From assembly GCF_018614615.1 (NCBI RefSeq), contig NZ_JAGGOK010000031.1, forward strand, positions 1-64,000: a stretch of 64,000 nt of DNA, in the 5' to 3' direction. The notes beneath the pieces are model-generated. The model saw only the letters and a list, made by a program, of their open reading frames with translations, searched no databases and was not told the origin of the DNA. A program made the position numbers and the translations under genes. Position 1 is the first letter of the stretch, and each line of letters begins with the position of its first letter. Positions 8,595-17,083 of this stretch are shown piece by piece. This DNA comes from Streptomyces sp. ISL-100. GTDB taxonomy: Bacteria; Actinomycetota; Actinomycetes; Streptomycetales; Streptomycetaceae.

Positions 8595-9116
8595 ATGACC
8601 GCCATCACCCTCGTCCGCGGTGACATCACCGAGCAGCACGTCGACGCCATCGTGAACGCCGCCAACTCCTCTTTGCTGGGTGGCGGCGGCGTCGACGGCG
8701 CGATTCACCGCAAGGGCGGTCCCGCGATCCTGGCCGACTGCCGCCGCCTGCGTGCCTCCCAGTACGGCAAGGGCCTGTCGACAGGCCGGGCGGTCGCGAC
8801 GACGGCGGGACGGCTGGACGCTCAGTGGGTGATCCACACGGTCGGCCCGGTGTGGCAGCCCGACCAGGACCAGTCCGAGCTCCTCGCGTCCTGCTACCGC
8901 GAGTCGCTGCGGGTGGCACGGGACCTGGGCGCGGAGAGCATCGCGTTCCCCGCCATCTCCACCGGTGTCTTCCGGTGGCCGATGGATGACGGCGCGCGCA
9001 TCGCCGTCCGTACGGTCCGGGAGGCGGCCGGCGGATCGGTCACCGACGTGCGGTTCGTGCTCTTCGACGAGACGGCGTACAAGGCGTTCGAAACGGCGCT
9101 GGCCGCCGCACCTTGA
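8595..9116 (+). CDS. macrodomain protein, O-acetyl-ADP-ribose deacetylase type
   Basis: A 173-residue stand-alone macrodomain of the MacroD/YmdB group, which hydrolyses O-acetyl-ADP-ribose or removes ADP-ribose from acidic residues. The N-terminal core shows GDITEQHVDAIVNAANSSL and the GGGGVDGAIHRKGG loop. The second phosphate-binding loop is AFPAISTGVFRWP at about residues 116-128. The ATG at 8595 fits the normal domain start. No Shine-Dalgarno is evident; GAGAAT at 8583-8588 lies 6 nt upstream and may be a weak -10 of a leaderless start. An ADP-ribosylglycohydrolase gene sits at 12748, so two ADP-ribose-acting enzymes lie within 5 kb. Confidence 0.9.
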   Translation: MTAITLVRGDITEQHVDAIVNAANSSLLGGGGVDGAIHRKGGPAILADCRRLRASQYGKGLSTGRAVATTAGRLDAQWVIHTVGPVWQPDQDQSELLASCYRESLRVARDLGAESIAFPAISTGVFRWPMDDGARIAVRTVREAAGGSVTDVRFVLFDETAYKAFETALAAAP

Positions 9117-9166
9117 TGTCGGATTCTCGCCAGCCCGGGTGCGCCGCCGTGCCCGATGCTTGAGCC

Positions 9167-10630
9167 ATGCACACCGACACAGAGCGTTGCGTACGCGCCG
9201 TGCGGTCCAAGGACTCGCGCTTCGACGGCTGGTTCTTCACCGCGGTCCTCACCACCCGGATCTACTGCCGTCCCAGCTGCCCGGTCGTGCCGCCCAAGGT
9301 CGAGAACATGACCTTCTACCCCAGCGCGGCCGCCTGCCAGCAGGCCGGGTTCCGGGCCTGCAAGCGCTGCCGGCCCGACACCAGCCCCGGCTCCCCCCAG
9401 TGGAACGCCCGCGCCGACGTCGTCGCCCGCGCGATGCGCCTGATCAGCGACGGTGTCGTCGACCGCGAGGGCGTGCCCGGACTCGCGGCGCGCCTCGGAT
9501 ACAGCACCCGGCAGATCGAGCGCCAGCTGCTGGCCGAACTCGGCGCGGGACCGCTCGCCCTCGCCCGCGCCCAGCGCGCCCAGACCGCCCGGCTGCTGAT
9601 CGAGACGACCCCGCTGGCCATGGCGGACGTGGCCTTCGCCGCCGGATTCTCGTCGGTGCGTACGTTCAACGACACGGTGCGTGAGGTCTTCGCGCTGTCG
9701 CCCAGTGAACTGCGCAGCCGCGGCAAGAAGGCCCCGCGGACCCCCGGCGTGATCTCCCTGCGGCTGCCGTTCCGCGCCCCGCTCAACCCCACCAACCTCT
9801 TCGGCCACCTCGCCGCGACGGCAGTGCCCGGTGTCGAGGAATGGCGCGACGGGGCCTACCGGCGCACGCTCACCCTTCCGTACGGTCACGGCATCGCGAC
9901 CCTCACCCCGCAGCCGGACCACGTCGGCTGCCTGCTCTCGCTCACCGACCTGCGCGATCTGACCATCGCCATCAGCCGCTGCCGCCGACTGCTCGACCTC
10001 GACGCCGACCCGGTCGCCATCGACGACCAACTGCGCACCGACCCGCTGCTCGCCCCGCTCGTCGACAAAGCCCCGGGGCGCCGGGTGCCGCGTACGACCG
10101 ATACGGCCGAGTTCGCGGTACGCGCGGTGCTCGGCCAGCAGGTCTCGACCGCCGCCGCCCGCATCCACGCGGCCCGCCTGGTCACCGCCCACGGCACGCC
10201 CGTCGACGATCCGGCCGGCGGGCTCACCCACCTCTTCCCGGACCCGGCCGGCCTGGCCGCGCTCGACCCCGAATCGCTGGCCCTGCCGCGCAGCCGCCGC
10301 ACCACTTTGACGACGCTGGTCGCCTCGCTCGCCGACGGCAGCCTGAAGCTCGGCGTCGACAGCGACTGGGAGCGGGCCCGCGCCCAGCTGATGGCGCTGC
10401 CCGGCTTCGGGCCCTGGACGGTCGAGGTGATCGCGATGCGCGCACTCGGGGACCCGGACGCGTTCCTGCCGACCGACCTGGGGATCCGGCGGGCGGCGCA
10501 GGAGCTGGGGCTGCCGTCCACCCCGGCGGCGTTCACGGCCCGGGCGGCAGCCTGGCGGCCGTGGCGGGCGTACGCCGTCCAGTACCTGTGGGCCACCGAC
10601 GACCACCCGATCAACAACCTGCCGGTTTGA
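9167..10630 (+). CDS. alkA: Ada N-terminal/AraC regulator fused to AlkA DNA-3-methyladenine glycosylase
   Basis: A 487-residue fusion. Residues 1-75 form the Ada metal-binding domain with Cys34, Cys38, Cys65 and Cys68, where the first Cys accepts methyl groups from DNA phosphotriesters. Residues 85-185 form an AraC-type helix-turn-helix. The rest is AlkA: the N-terminal AlkA domain, then the helix-hairpin-helix region LPGFGPWTVEVIAMRALGD with the catalytic Asp in DAFLPTDLGIR. One protein thus senses alkylation, activates transcription and excises alkylated bases, an arrangement known in actinobacteria. The ogt gene follows 10 bp downstream, so the two form an adaptive-response operon that probably regulates itself. 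Confidence 0.95.
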   Translation: MHTDTERCVRAVRSKDSRFDGWFFTAVLTTRIYCRPSCPVVPPKVENMTFYPSAAACQQAGFRACKRCRPDTSPGSPQWNARADVVARAMRLISDGVVDREGVPGLAARLGYSTRQIERQLLAELGAGPLALARAQRAQTARLLIETTPLAMADVAFAAGFSSVRTFNDTVREVFALSPSELRSRGKKAPRTPGVISLRLPFRAPLNPTNLFGHLAATAVPGVEEWRDGAYRRTLTLPYGHGIATLTPQPDHVGCLLSLTDLRDLTIAISRCRRLLDLDADPVAIDDQLRTDPLLAPLVDKAPGRRVPRTTDTAEFAVRAVLGQQVSTAAARIHAARLVTAHGTPVDDPAGGLTHLFPDPAGLAALDPESLALPRSRRTTLTTLVASLADGSLKLGVDSDWERARAQLMALPGFGPWTVEVIAMRALGDPDAFLPTDLGIRRAAQELGLPSTPAAFTARAAAWRPWRAYAVQYLWATDDHPINNLPV

Positions 10631-10640
10631 GGGCGTGAAC

Positions 10641-11123
10641 ATGAAGCAGCACAGTGTTGTTGACAGTCCGTACGGTCCGCTGACGCTGGTCGCGACGGAC
10701 GGCAGGCTGTCGGGCCTGTACATGACGAACCAGCGCCACCGGCCGCCGGAGGAGTCCTTCGGGGAACGGGAGCCGGGGATCCTGGGGGAGGTCGTCCGTC
10801 AGCTCGACGCGTACTTCGCGGGGGAGCTGAAGGAGTTCGACCTGGAGTTGCGCCTGGACGGCACGCCGTTCCAGCGGAGCGTCTGGGCGCAGCTCCAGCG
10901 GATTCCGTACGGCGAGACGTGGACGTACGGCGAGCTGGCCGAGCGGCTCGGCAATCCGGCGGCGTCCCGGGCGGTGGGTCTCGCCAATGGCAAGAACCCG
11001 GTCGGGATTGTCGTGCCGTGCCATCGGGTCATTGGCGCTGCGGGCAGCCTTACCGGGTACGGGGGTGGCTTGGACCGGAAGCGGAGGCTGCTGGCGTTCG
11101 AGGCGGGTGGCCTGCTGTTCTAG
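10641..11123 (+). CDS. ogt: methylated-DNA--[protein]-cysteine S-methyltransferase
   Basis: A 160-residue suicide repair protein that takes alkyl groups from O6-alkylguanine. The acceptor motif PCHRV is at residues 126-130 (Cys127), preceded by the DNA-binding helix segment YGELAERLGNPAASRAVG and the Asn hinge ANGKNP. ATG 10641 is preferred over GTG 10635 because the GAGGG at 10629-10633 is 7 nt from the ATG but only 1 nt from the GTG. It lies directly behind the Ada-AlkA gene. The stop is followed by a dispersed repeat element. Confidence 0.95.
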   Translation: MKQHSVVDSPYGPLTLVATDGRLSGLYMTNQRHRPPEESFGEREPGILGEVVRQLDAYFAGELKEFDLELRLDGTPFQRSVWAQLQRIPYGETWTYGELAERLGNPAASRAVGLANGKNPVGIVVPCHRVIGAAGSLTGYGGGLDRKRRLLAFEAGGLLF

Positions 11124-11155
11124 GGGCGGGGGGTGCGGGCGGGTGCCCGGCGGGG

Positions 11156-11381
11156 CTTTCCCCTACCCGCCCCTTCCCGCTGTGACATTTTGCGGCTCCG
11201 CCGCGTGGGGGCTCCGCCCCGGACCCCGCTCCTCAAACGCCGGAGGGGCTGAAAGTTGCCGCAAGCGGCAAATCCAGCCCGTCCGGCGTTTGAGGACACG
11301 CCCGGAGGGCGTCTGTGTTGTCTGGGGGCTGGGGGCTTGCCCAAGTCGGGAAGGGGCGGGTAGGGGAACAGCCGCCGCAGG
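11156..11381 (+). repeat. intergenic nested-inverted-repeat element, copy 2
   Basis: Outer arms CTTTCCCCTACCCGCCCCTT and GGGAAGGGGCGGGTAGGGGA enclose inner arms CCTCAAACGCCGGAGGGGCT and CAGCCCGTCCGGCGTTTGAG. The CGCTGTGACATTTTGCGGCT block and the CTTGCCC segment match copies 1 and 4. It fills the gap between the convergent ogt and secreted-protein genes and could act as a bidirectional terminator. Confidence 0.85.
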
Positions 11382-11385
11382 CGGC

Positions 11386-12561
11386 CTATTCAGCCACCGG
11401 GGTGAACGGGGTCGGGGTATGCCCCGTCCAGCGGTGCAGGACCGCCCGTGCGGTTTGCTTCGTGACCCCGTCCTCGACCACCGTGCCCGCCTCAACCAGG
11501 TAGTAGCGACCGTCGCCGTGCGAGATCAGACCGTACTGCCCACCGGACTCCCACCCGTACGTCCCCGACGCCTCATGGTGCAGCCCCGCCCGCAGCAACG
11601 GCAGCAGCTCCCCCCGCTCCGGCTCCGGCTGCCCCGTGACCGGACCGGTGACCGGCCGCTTCGAACCGTCGGCGATGAAGAGCGAGTAGTTGGGGAACTG
11701 CGGCTTCGCGCCCTTGTAGACGGCCATCAGCCAGTTGCCCGTGTACTCGTCGTACTCCAGATTCTGCACGCCGTACCGCGTGTTGCCGGTGCGGACGAAG
11801 TACTTCCCGTCGACGTCGTCCGGACCACTGGTGTGCGGCGCGCTCTCCGGCAGCGGGCGCTCGTACTTGTGCCACTTGCGCACGTCGTACTGGAGCAGGA
11901 CCTGGTGGTCGTTGTCCTGCCGCTTGACGTTCGAGTAGATGCCGTAAGCGACCGTCAGGACCTGCCTGCCGCGCTTGGTGCGGCCGCTGCGGTCGAGTTC
12001 CGGGCCGAAGGCCACTCCGTCGATCCCGCTGCAGCCGTACCGGTGGTCGGGGGTGTTCGCGGTGTCGCCGTCGAACTTCCCGTCGCCGTTCATGTCGGCC
12101 GTGTAGTCGTCCACGACCTCCTGGAGGTGGACCGTCGACACGACGTTGCTGGTCCGCGCGTCCATGCCCATGCGGTCGATCCGGTCCACATCCAGAATCG
12201 CGATGTAGAACGCCTTCGCCGCCTTGTACTCCAGCGAGCCGTAGACCCGCCCGTCCTTCGCGTTGAAGTCCAAGTCGCCGAGATGCCCGGTAAATCCGGA
12301 TACGGAACCGACCGGATTGCCGCGCAAATCAGTCTTGACGAGGAGGTTGGTGAAGGAGAAGTACATGAATCCCTTGCGACGGTCCACCGCCACACCCTGC
12401 ACATGCCCTGCCCTCCACGCGCCGCCCTTTATCTCGGTGGGCAGGTGTCGTGCCTTGGACACCGCGGCGGGTTCTGCCGCTCCGGCCGCGATAGTGCCCT
12501 GAGCCACAAGGGCCCCTGTGGCAAGGGCAGTCAGGACTCCGCCGGCGAAGATGCGTCGCAT
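11386..12561 (-). CDS. secreted protein of unknown function, possibly beta-propeller-like
   Basis: A 391-residue protein. The N-terminus MRRIFAGGVLTALATGALVA is a Sec signal peptide (positive start, hydrophobic core, small residues to about residue 30). The mature part is rich in short Gly-Asp turns and repeated strand-like stretches such as VAVDRRKGFMYFSFTN, GRVYGSLEYK and VLTVAYGIYS, suggesting a propeller of repeated blades. An EF-hand-like loop DMNGDGKFDGD suggests Ca2+ binding. The start at 12561 is chosen because GGAGAG lies 4 nt upstream and the signal peptide begins there. I do not recognise a named family. It stands alone between a repeat element and the ADP-ribosylglycohydrolase gene. 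Confidence 0.75.
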   Translation of the reverse strand: MRRIFAGGVLTALATGALVAQGTIAAGAAEPAAVSKARHLPTEIKGGAWRAGHVQGVAVDRRKGFMYFSFTNLLVKTDLRGNPVGSVSGFTGHLGDLDFNAKDGRVYGSLEYKAAKAFYIAILDVDRIDRMGMDARTSNVVSTVHLQEVVDDYTADMNGDGKFDGDTANTPDHRYGCSGIDGVAFGPELDRSGRTKRGRQVLTVAYGIYSNVKRQDNDHQVLLQYDVRKWHKYERPLPESAPHTSGPDDVDGKYFVRTGNTRYGVQNLEYDEYTGNWLMAVYKGAKPQFPNYSLFIADGSKRPVTGPVTGQPEPERGELLPLLRAGLHHEASGTYGWESGGQYGLISHGDGRYYLVEAGTVVEDGVTKQTARAVLHRWTGHTPTPFTPVAE

Positions 12562-12747
12562 GGGCTCTCCAGGTTTCGTCGAGGAACGAAGCGGAACGGA
12601 AGCGAACGAAGGAGTGACTAAGGCGTAGGGGATGCCGGGCACGTTAGAACGCGCTGTGGTCCGCTCGGTGCACTCCGGTGCAACACCGGGTGAAGGCACT
12701 GAGTCAACAGACCGTAGGCGGCGCGCCGGTTGGCGGACAGGCTTGAT

Positions 12748-13809
12748 TCAGCCGAGCGCCAGCCGCGCCGTACGGTGGGCCAGTTCGGTGATCCGTACGC
12801 CGTCGAAGCCGAACACCGCACTGCGCACGGTGTCCTCCAGCGGCCCCGTCCACTGCGGCCCGATCCCGCCCGCCCCATACAGCACACCGGCCACCGAGCC
12901 CGCCGTCGCGCCGTTGGAGTCGGTGTCCAGGCCGCCGCGCACGGTGAGTGCGATGGTCCGGGTGAAGTCGCCGTCGCCGTACAGCAGTCCGGCCGTGATG
13001 ACGGCGGCGTTCGGCACGGCGTGGATCCAGCCGAGCCGGCCCGTCTCCTCCTCCATCGCGGTGAGCGTGTCCTCCCAGGCCGCTCCGGCCGCGTGCAGGG
13101 CGAGCGTGTGGCGGACCGCACGGGCGAGGCGGCTGCTCGCGGGTACGCGCTCCAGCGCAATCTCCAGCGCGGCGCGCGGCCCGGACGCGGTGAACGCGGC
13201 GGCGATCAGTGCGGCCGCCCACATCGCGCCGTACACACCATTGCCGGTGTGCGACAGCACGGCGTCGCGGCGCGCCAGCGCGGCTGCCCGTTGCGGGGCG
13301 CCGGGGTTGGTCCAGCCGAAGATGTCGGCGCGGATGAGGGCGCCGATCCACTCCTGGTAGGGGTTCTCGTAGGTGGCCGTCAGTGGCGGCTTGAGGCCGT
13401 TGGCGAGATTGCGGTACGTCGCCCGCTCGGCGGTGAAGGTCTGCAGGTACGGCAGGCGCAGCAGCCACAGTTCGCCGACCTCCTCGGTGGTGAAGGCGAA
13501 GCCGTGGGTCTCCAGCAGGTGCAGACCGAGGATCGCGTAGTCGACGTCGTCGTCCCGGCAACTGCCGCTGATCCTGCCGCGTACACAATGCGGCCATTCG
13601 GGGCGCAGTTCGAAGCCGGGGGTGCCGGGCGGGGGCTCGGGCAGGTAGTCGGTGAGGGGGAGGGCGCCGGTCAGCCGCAGATAGCGGTCGATGCGTGCCC
13701 GCGTCCAGTAGTCGCCGCGCTCCACGGGCTTGCCGAGCATGTTGCCGGCGATTCTGCCCAGCCAGCCGCCGAGAATCCGGTCGGCCGTGTGCGTGCTGTG
13801 TGGAGTCAT
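12748..13809 (-). CDS. ADP-ribosylglycohydrolase family protein
   Basis: A 353-residue all-helical hydrolase of the DraG/ARH group, which removes ADP-ribose from proteins or small molecules. The N-terminal glycine motif GGWLGRIAGNMLGKPVE is at about residues 14-30, the metal-binding acidic cluster DDDVDYAI follows, and the C-terminal Mg-site motif is GGLDTDSNGATAGSVAG. In many homologues the last motif reads DTDTNGA or DTDCNAA, so key residues are present. The start at 13809 has no clear ribosome-binding site; TAGACC lies 6 nt upstream and resembles a weak -10. The macrodomain gene at 8595 is a functional neighbour. The target of de-ADP-ribosylation is unknown. Confidence 0.9.
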   Translation of the reverse strand: MTPHSTHTADRILGGWLGRIAGNMLGKPVERGDYWTRARIDRYLRLTGALPLTDYLPEPPPGTPGFELRPEWPHCVRGRISGSCRDDDVDYAILGLHLLETHGFAFTTEEVGELWLLRLPYLQTFTAERATYRNLANGLKPPLTATYENPYQEWIGALIRADIFGWTNPGAPQRAAALARRDAVLSHTGNGVYGAMWAAALIAAAFTASGPRAALEIALERVPASSRLARAVRHTLALHAAGAAWEDTLTAMEEETGRLGWIHAVPNAAVITAGLLYGDGDFTRTIALTVRGGLDTDSNGATAGSVAGVLYGAGGIGPQWTGPLEDTVRSAVFGFDGVRITELAHRTARLALG

Positions 13810-14157
13810 GCGTCGGGTCTACCCACTTCCGGTGGTCGAACATGGGAGGTTTGTGTGATTTTCACTGGTATGCGAGAGAGGTGGAACGCGCAATGAGGTG
13901 CTGTACGCGTGCACTGGCGGTCGCCCTGGTGGCCGGAGTCGCCGTCGCGGCGGGCGGCGGGGCCGCCGCCGATTGAGTGACGTTGTTCGATCATCTCGGT
14001 ACGCATGACGACCCACTATGGGCGCCAAAAGATGATTAGTCGGGTTGGCACGCCGTCCGGGGCGCCGGGCCACGGTGGACACCCATGGGCAGGGGGGCCT
14101 ATCTGCGGATATGGTCGGGGCGGCGCGACTGCCTGTTCGAAAGCAAGGGATAGCAAG
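13810..14157. other. 348-bp divergent intergenic region
   Basis: This gap separates the leftward ADP-ribosylglycohydrolase gene from glycerate kinase. Apart from one 27-codon signal-peptide-like frame (13893-13976) I find no repeat, inverted repeat or convincing promoter pair in it. Confidence 0.5.
13893..13976 (+). CDS. possible 27-residue hydrophobic peptide
   Basis: ATG at 13893 opens a 27-codon frame, MRCCTRALAVALVAGVAVAA followed by GGGAAAD and TGA. It has the charge and hydrophobic profile of a Sec signal peptide with nothing after it, so it may be the 5' relic of a lost secreted protein, a small membrane peptide, or chance. A purine-rich GAGAGAGG lies 11-18 nt upstream. No neighbour supports a role. 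Confidence 0.22.
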   Translation: MRCCTRALAVALVAGVAVAAGGGAAAD

Positions 14158-15291
14158 GTGACGGACGGAGCAGTAACTGAGACCGCCCGCGTGCTCGTCG
14201 CGGCGGACAAGTTCAAGGGCTCGCTCACGGCCGTGCAGGTCGCGGAGCGGGTGACGGCCGGGCTGCGGCGGGTTGTCCCCGACGTTGTCGTCGAGGCTCT
14301 GCCTGTGGCCGACGGCGGCGACGGCACGGTGGCCGCGGCGGTCGCGGCCGGGTTCGAACGCCGGGAGGTACGGGTCACCGGACCGCTCGGCGAGCAGCTC
14401 ACGGCGGCGTTCGCCCTGCGCGACGGCACCGCAGTGGTCGAAATGGCGGAGGCCTCGGGCCTCCAGCACCTCCCCGAGGGCGTATTCGCGCCGCTCACCG
14501 CGACGACGTACGGCTCCGGCGAACTGCTGCGCGCCGCGCTCGACGCGGGTGCCCGCACGATCGTCTTCGGCGTCGGCGGCAGCGCCTCCACCGACGGCGG
14601 CGCGGGCATGCTGGCCGCGCTCGGCGCGCGCTTCCTGGACGCGGCGGGCGAGCCGGTCGGTCCTGGTGGCGGGGGTCTGCGTGACCTGGCCACGGCCGAC
14701 CTGTCGGGCCTGGACCCGCGTCTGGCCGACGTGGACCTCGTCCTGGCCAGTGATGTCGACAACCCGTTGACGGGCCCGAAGGGCGCGGCGGCGGTGTACG
14801 GCCCCCAGAAGGGTGCCACCGAGGAGGACGTGGCCACCCTCGACGCGGCCCTCGCGCACTACGCGTCCGTACTCGGCCCGCAGTACGAGGACTCGCCCGG
14901 CGCGGGTGCGGCGGGCGGCATCGGCTACGGCGCGCTGATCGCGCTCGGGGCGAGCTTCCGCCCCGGCATCGAGGTCATGCTGGACGTGCTGGGCTTCGCC
15001 TCGGCGCTGTCCCGGGCGACCCTGGTCATCACCGGTGAGGGCTCGCTCGACGCGCAGACCCTGCACGGGAAGGCGCCGGCGGGTGTGGCGGCGGCGGCGC
15101 GCGCGAAGAATGTCGAGGTCATCGCGGTGTGCGGGCGGCTCGCGTTGCCCCCGGAGGTGCTGGGCGCGGCGGGCATCCGCCGTGCGTATGCCCTGGCGGA
15201 CCTGGAGCCGGATCCGGCCCGCTCGATGGCGGAGGCGGGTCCGCTGCTGGAACGAGTGGCGGAGAACATCGCCCGCGACTTCCTGACCTGA
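14158..15291 (+). CDS. glxK: glycerate kinase, GlxK/GarK family
   Basis: A 377-residue enzyme that phosphorylates glycerate with ATP. Family motifs are ADGGDGTVAAAVAAG near residue 53, GGSASTDGGAGMLAALGARF in the middle, GAAGGIGYGALIALGA, and ITGEGSLDAQTLHGK near the C-terminus. The GTG at 14158 places VLVAADKFKGSL near residue 11, matching family length; an AAGGGA lies about 8 nt upstream. Upstream in-frame codons have no family similarity. The gene is monocistronic, followed by a repeat element. The product would be 2- or 3-phosphoglycerate; family members of this fold mostly give 2-phosphoglycerate. Confidence 0.92.
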   Translation: MTDGAVTETARVLVAADKFKGSLTAVQVAERVTAGLRRVVPDVVVEALPVADGGDGTVAAAVAAGFERREVRVTGPLGEQLTAAFALRDGTAVVEMAEASGLQHLPEGVFAPLTATTYGSGELLRAALDAGARTIVFGVGGSASTDGGAGMLAALGARFLDAAGEPVGPGGGGLRDLATADLSGLDPRLADVDLVLASDVDNPLTGPKGAAAVYGPQKGATEEDVATLDAALAHYASVLGPQYEDSPGAGAAGGIGYGALIALGASFRPGIEVMLDVLGFASALSRATLVITGEGSLDAQTLHGKAPAGVAAAARAKNVEVIAVCGRLALPPEVLGAAGIRRAYALADLEPDPARSMAEAGPLLERVAENIARDFLT

Positions 15292-15672
15292 CGGTCCGCG
15301 CGGGTGGGCGGCGGGCCCTGCGGCTCTGTTCCCCACCCCGCCCCCGGCGCTGCCCCAGACCCCGCTCCTCAAACGCCGGAGGGGCTGGATGTGCCCACCG
15401 AGCGGCCGAATCCAGCCCGTCCGGCGTTTGAGGACACGCCCGGAGGGCGTCTGCGTGGTCTGGGGGCTGGGGCTTGCCCCAGCCCGGGAAGGGGCGGGTA
15501 GGGGAAAAGCCCCGCGCAGCGGCCCCCCGGCCCGTACCCGGCCCCCCGAACACCAGCCGCCGCGGGGCCCAGGCTCCCGCACGCGGCCGAGCCGCAAGAA
15601 TGCCGCAGCGGGAAGGCCCAGGGCCGGGAACAGAGCCCGCAAGGTCCGGCGCCCGCCCGTGCCAAATCCACC
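15292..15672. other. 381-bp convergent gap filled by repeat copy 3
   Basis: The gap lies between the convergent glycerate kinase and PucR-type genes. The first 220 bp are a nested-repeat element. The remainder (about 15520-15672) is GC-rich and carries a degenerate fragment resembling one arm (GCGGGAAGGCCCAGG with flanking GCCGCAAGAATG), with no gene seen. Confidence 0.6.
15321..15512 (+). repeat. intergenic nested-inverted-repeat element, copy 3 (internally shorter)
   Basis: The inner arms CCTCAAACGCCGGAGGGGCT and CAGCCCGTCCGGCGTTTGAG are intact, as is the right outer arm GGGAAGGGGCGGGTAGGGGA. The left half lacks the TGTGACATTTTGCGGCT block found in copies 1, 2 and 4, so this copy has a deletion there. 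Confidence 0.8.
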
Positions 15673-16902
15673 TCACGCCCCGGACAACCGAAACGCGTCC
15701 AACGCCAGCGTCATCTCGATCAGATCCCGCGGCCGCGACAGCGAACGGGACGTCAACTGCTCCAGCCGCCGCAACCGGTTGAACACCGTATTCCGGTGGC
15801 AGTACAGCCGGCCAGCCGTCCGCCCCGCCGACCCCTCGCACGCCAGCCACGCGTCCAGCGTCTCCAGCAGCACCACCCGGTCCGCCGGGTCCAGCTCCAG
15901 CACGGCGCCGAACACGTCGGCCACCAGCCGCCCCGCCAGCTCCGGCTGGCTCACCACCAGCGCCGTCGGCATCCGCTCGTCGAGCCGTACGATCCCGGTC
16001 GCGTCCGGCGCACACGTCCGCAGCGCCAGGTCCGCCAGCCGACGGGCCGCGCCCAGGCCGGCGAGGCCGTCCACCACCGGACTGATGCCGCCGGGGCCGG
16101 GACACCGCCCGGCAAGGAGCTCCGACAGGGCGGCCAGCGTCGTCTCCTCGCCGAGCGAGACCACGCCCACCTCGCAGTCCGTACGCATCCGCCAGATGAA
16201 CCGCATCCCCGCGCCCTGAATACGCCGGTGAAAGGGCTCGCGCCCGTCCCGCCGCTCCAGCCGCAGCACCACCACCGCATACCGTCCCTGCTCCGGCAGG
16301 TCCAGCCCGGCCGCCGCGCGGGCCGCCAGGCCAGGAGGGGACTCCTTGCCCTCCAGCAGCGCGTCGAGCAGCGCCTGGAGCCGTTCGTCCGTACGGTGGC
16401 GCAGCTCGGCCTCGGTCGCCCGGTACGCCTCCGACGCGGTCGCCGTCTCCGCGTCCACCGCCGCGAACACCGTCGTCGCCGCCCGCATCAGCACCGCCAG
16501 TTTCTCCGGATCGCCGCCCCTCGATCCCTCCGCTCCCTCCGCCCCCGCCGCGCCCTCCAGCAGCGCGTCCCAGATCAGATAGCCCGCCTGCCGGTAGGAG
16601 TGCACCAGCAGCTCCAGCGGGAAGCCCTGCTGCGCCCGGCGCCGGCCTGTCCACTCCGCGTACTCCAGGTCGCGGCGCGGCTGCGACTTCGGGGCCGAGA
16701 TCGCCTCGATGCCGATCCGCATCGCCTGCTCGATTTCCTGCCAGTGCTGGTCCTGGGACAGGACCTGCGCGTACAGCGGCGAGTGCGCGTGCAGCTCGCG
16801 CACGTGCTGGTCCACCAGCTCCGGCAGCCGGTCGAGCAGCGCCGTACCCGCCTCGGTCAGCACCGCCCAGTCGTGCCCCGTCCGTGCTCTGCGGCCACTC
16901 AT
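15673..16902 (-). CDS. PucR-family transcriptional regulator
   Basis: A 409-residue regulator. The C-terminal 60 residues hold the PucR helix-turn-helix signature: LDAWLACEGSAGRTAGRLYC then HRNTVFNRLRRLEQLTS. The central region has the weak GGDEF-like fold typical of this family, and the N-terminal half (about 1-150) is a helical sensor region, RsbRD-like. The start at 16902 gives the usual N-terminus and leaves a 181-bp divergent promoter region to the ABC transporter genes at 17084. An inverted repeat at 16956-16973 is a plausible operator. The regulator probably controls the transporter, by analogy with purine and amino-acid PucR systems. Confidence 0.88.
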   Translation of the reverse strand: MSGRRARTGHDWAVLTEAGTALLDRLPELVDQHVRELHAHSPLYAQVLSQDQHWQEIEQAMRIGIEAISAPKSQPRRDLEYAEWTGRRRAQQGFPLELLVHSYRQAGYLIWDALLEGAAGAEGAEGSRGGDPEKLAVLMRAATTVFAAVDAETATASEAYRATEAELRHRTDERLQALLDALLEGKESPPGLAARAAAGLDLPEQGRYAVVVLRLERRDGREPFHRRIQGAGMRFIWRMRTDCEVGVVSLGEETTLAALSELLAGRCPGPGGISPVVDGLAGLGAARRLADLALRTCAPDATGIVRLDERMPTALVVSQPELAGRLVADVFGAVLELDPADRVVLLETLDAWLACEGSAGRTAGRLYCHRNTVFNRLRRLEQLTSRSLSRPRDLIEMTLALDAFRLSGA

Positions 16903-16955
16903 GGGCCGGAGCGTGTCACGACCCGGGCCTGTCTGACAGCCCCCTGACACGCGGT

Positions 16956-16973
16956 GTTGTGCGCGTGCACAAC
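16956..16973. promoter_or_regulatory. 7-4-7 inverted repeat, candidate PucR operator
   Basis: GTTGTGC and GCACAAC flank GCGT in the divergent region between the PucR gene (start 16902) and the first transporter gene (start 17084). The arms match perfectly. Regulator assignment is by position only. Confidence 0.5.
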
Positions 16974-17083
16974 CGGCCGTACGCGCGGCTGGTCACCGGC
17001 AGCGGTTGTGCCGCCAACCGTGGACGGGCGGGCCCCGCCGGTGTTGAGGTGAGCGCCACCGAACGGCCCGAGGAAGGGGTGCC

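Noticed and set aside
6171..8837. 888-codon open frame on the minus strand
   Set aside because: It is antisense to the inositol-phosphatase-like, FAD-oxidoreductase and macrodomain genes. The translation is Arg/Gly/Pro-rich without any family motif, typical of GC-skewed shadow frames.
8894..10723. 609-codon open frame on the minus strand
   Set aside because: It runs opposite to the macrodomain, Ada-AlkA and ogt genes, which carry clear catalytic motifs; the shadow has none.
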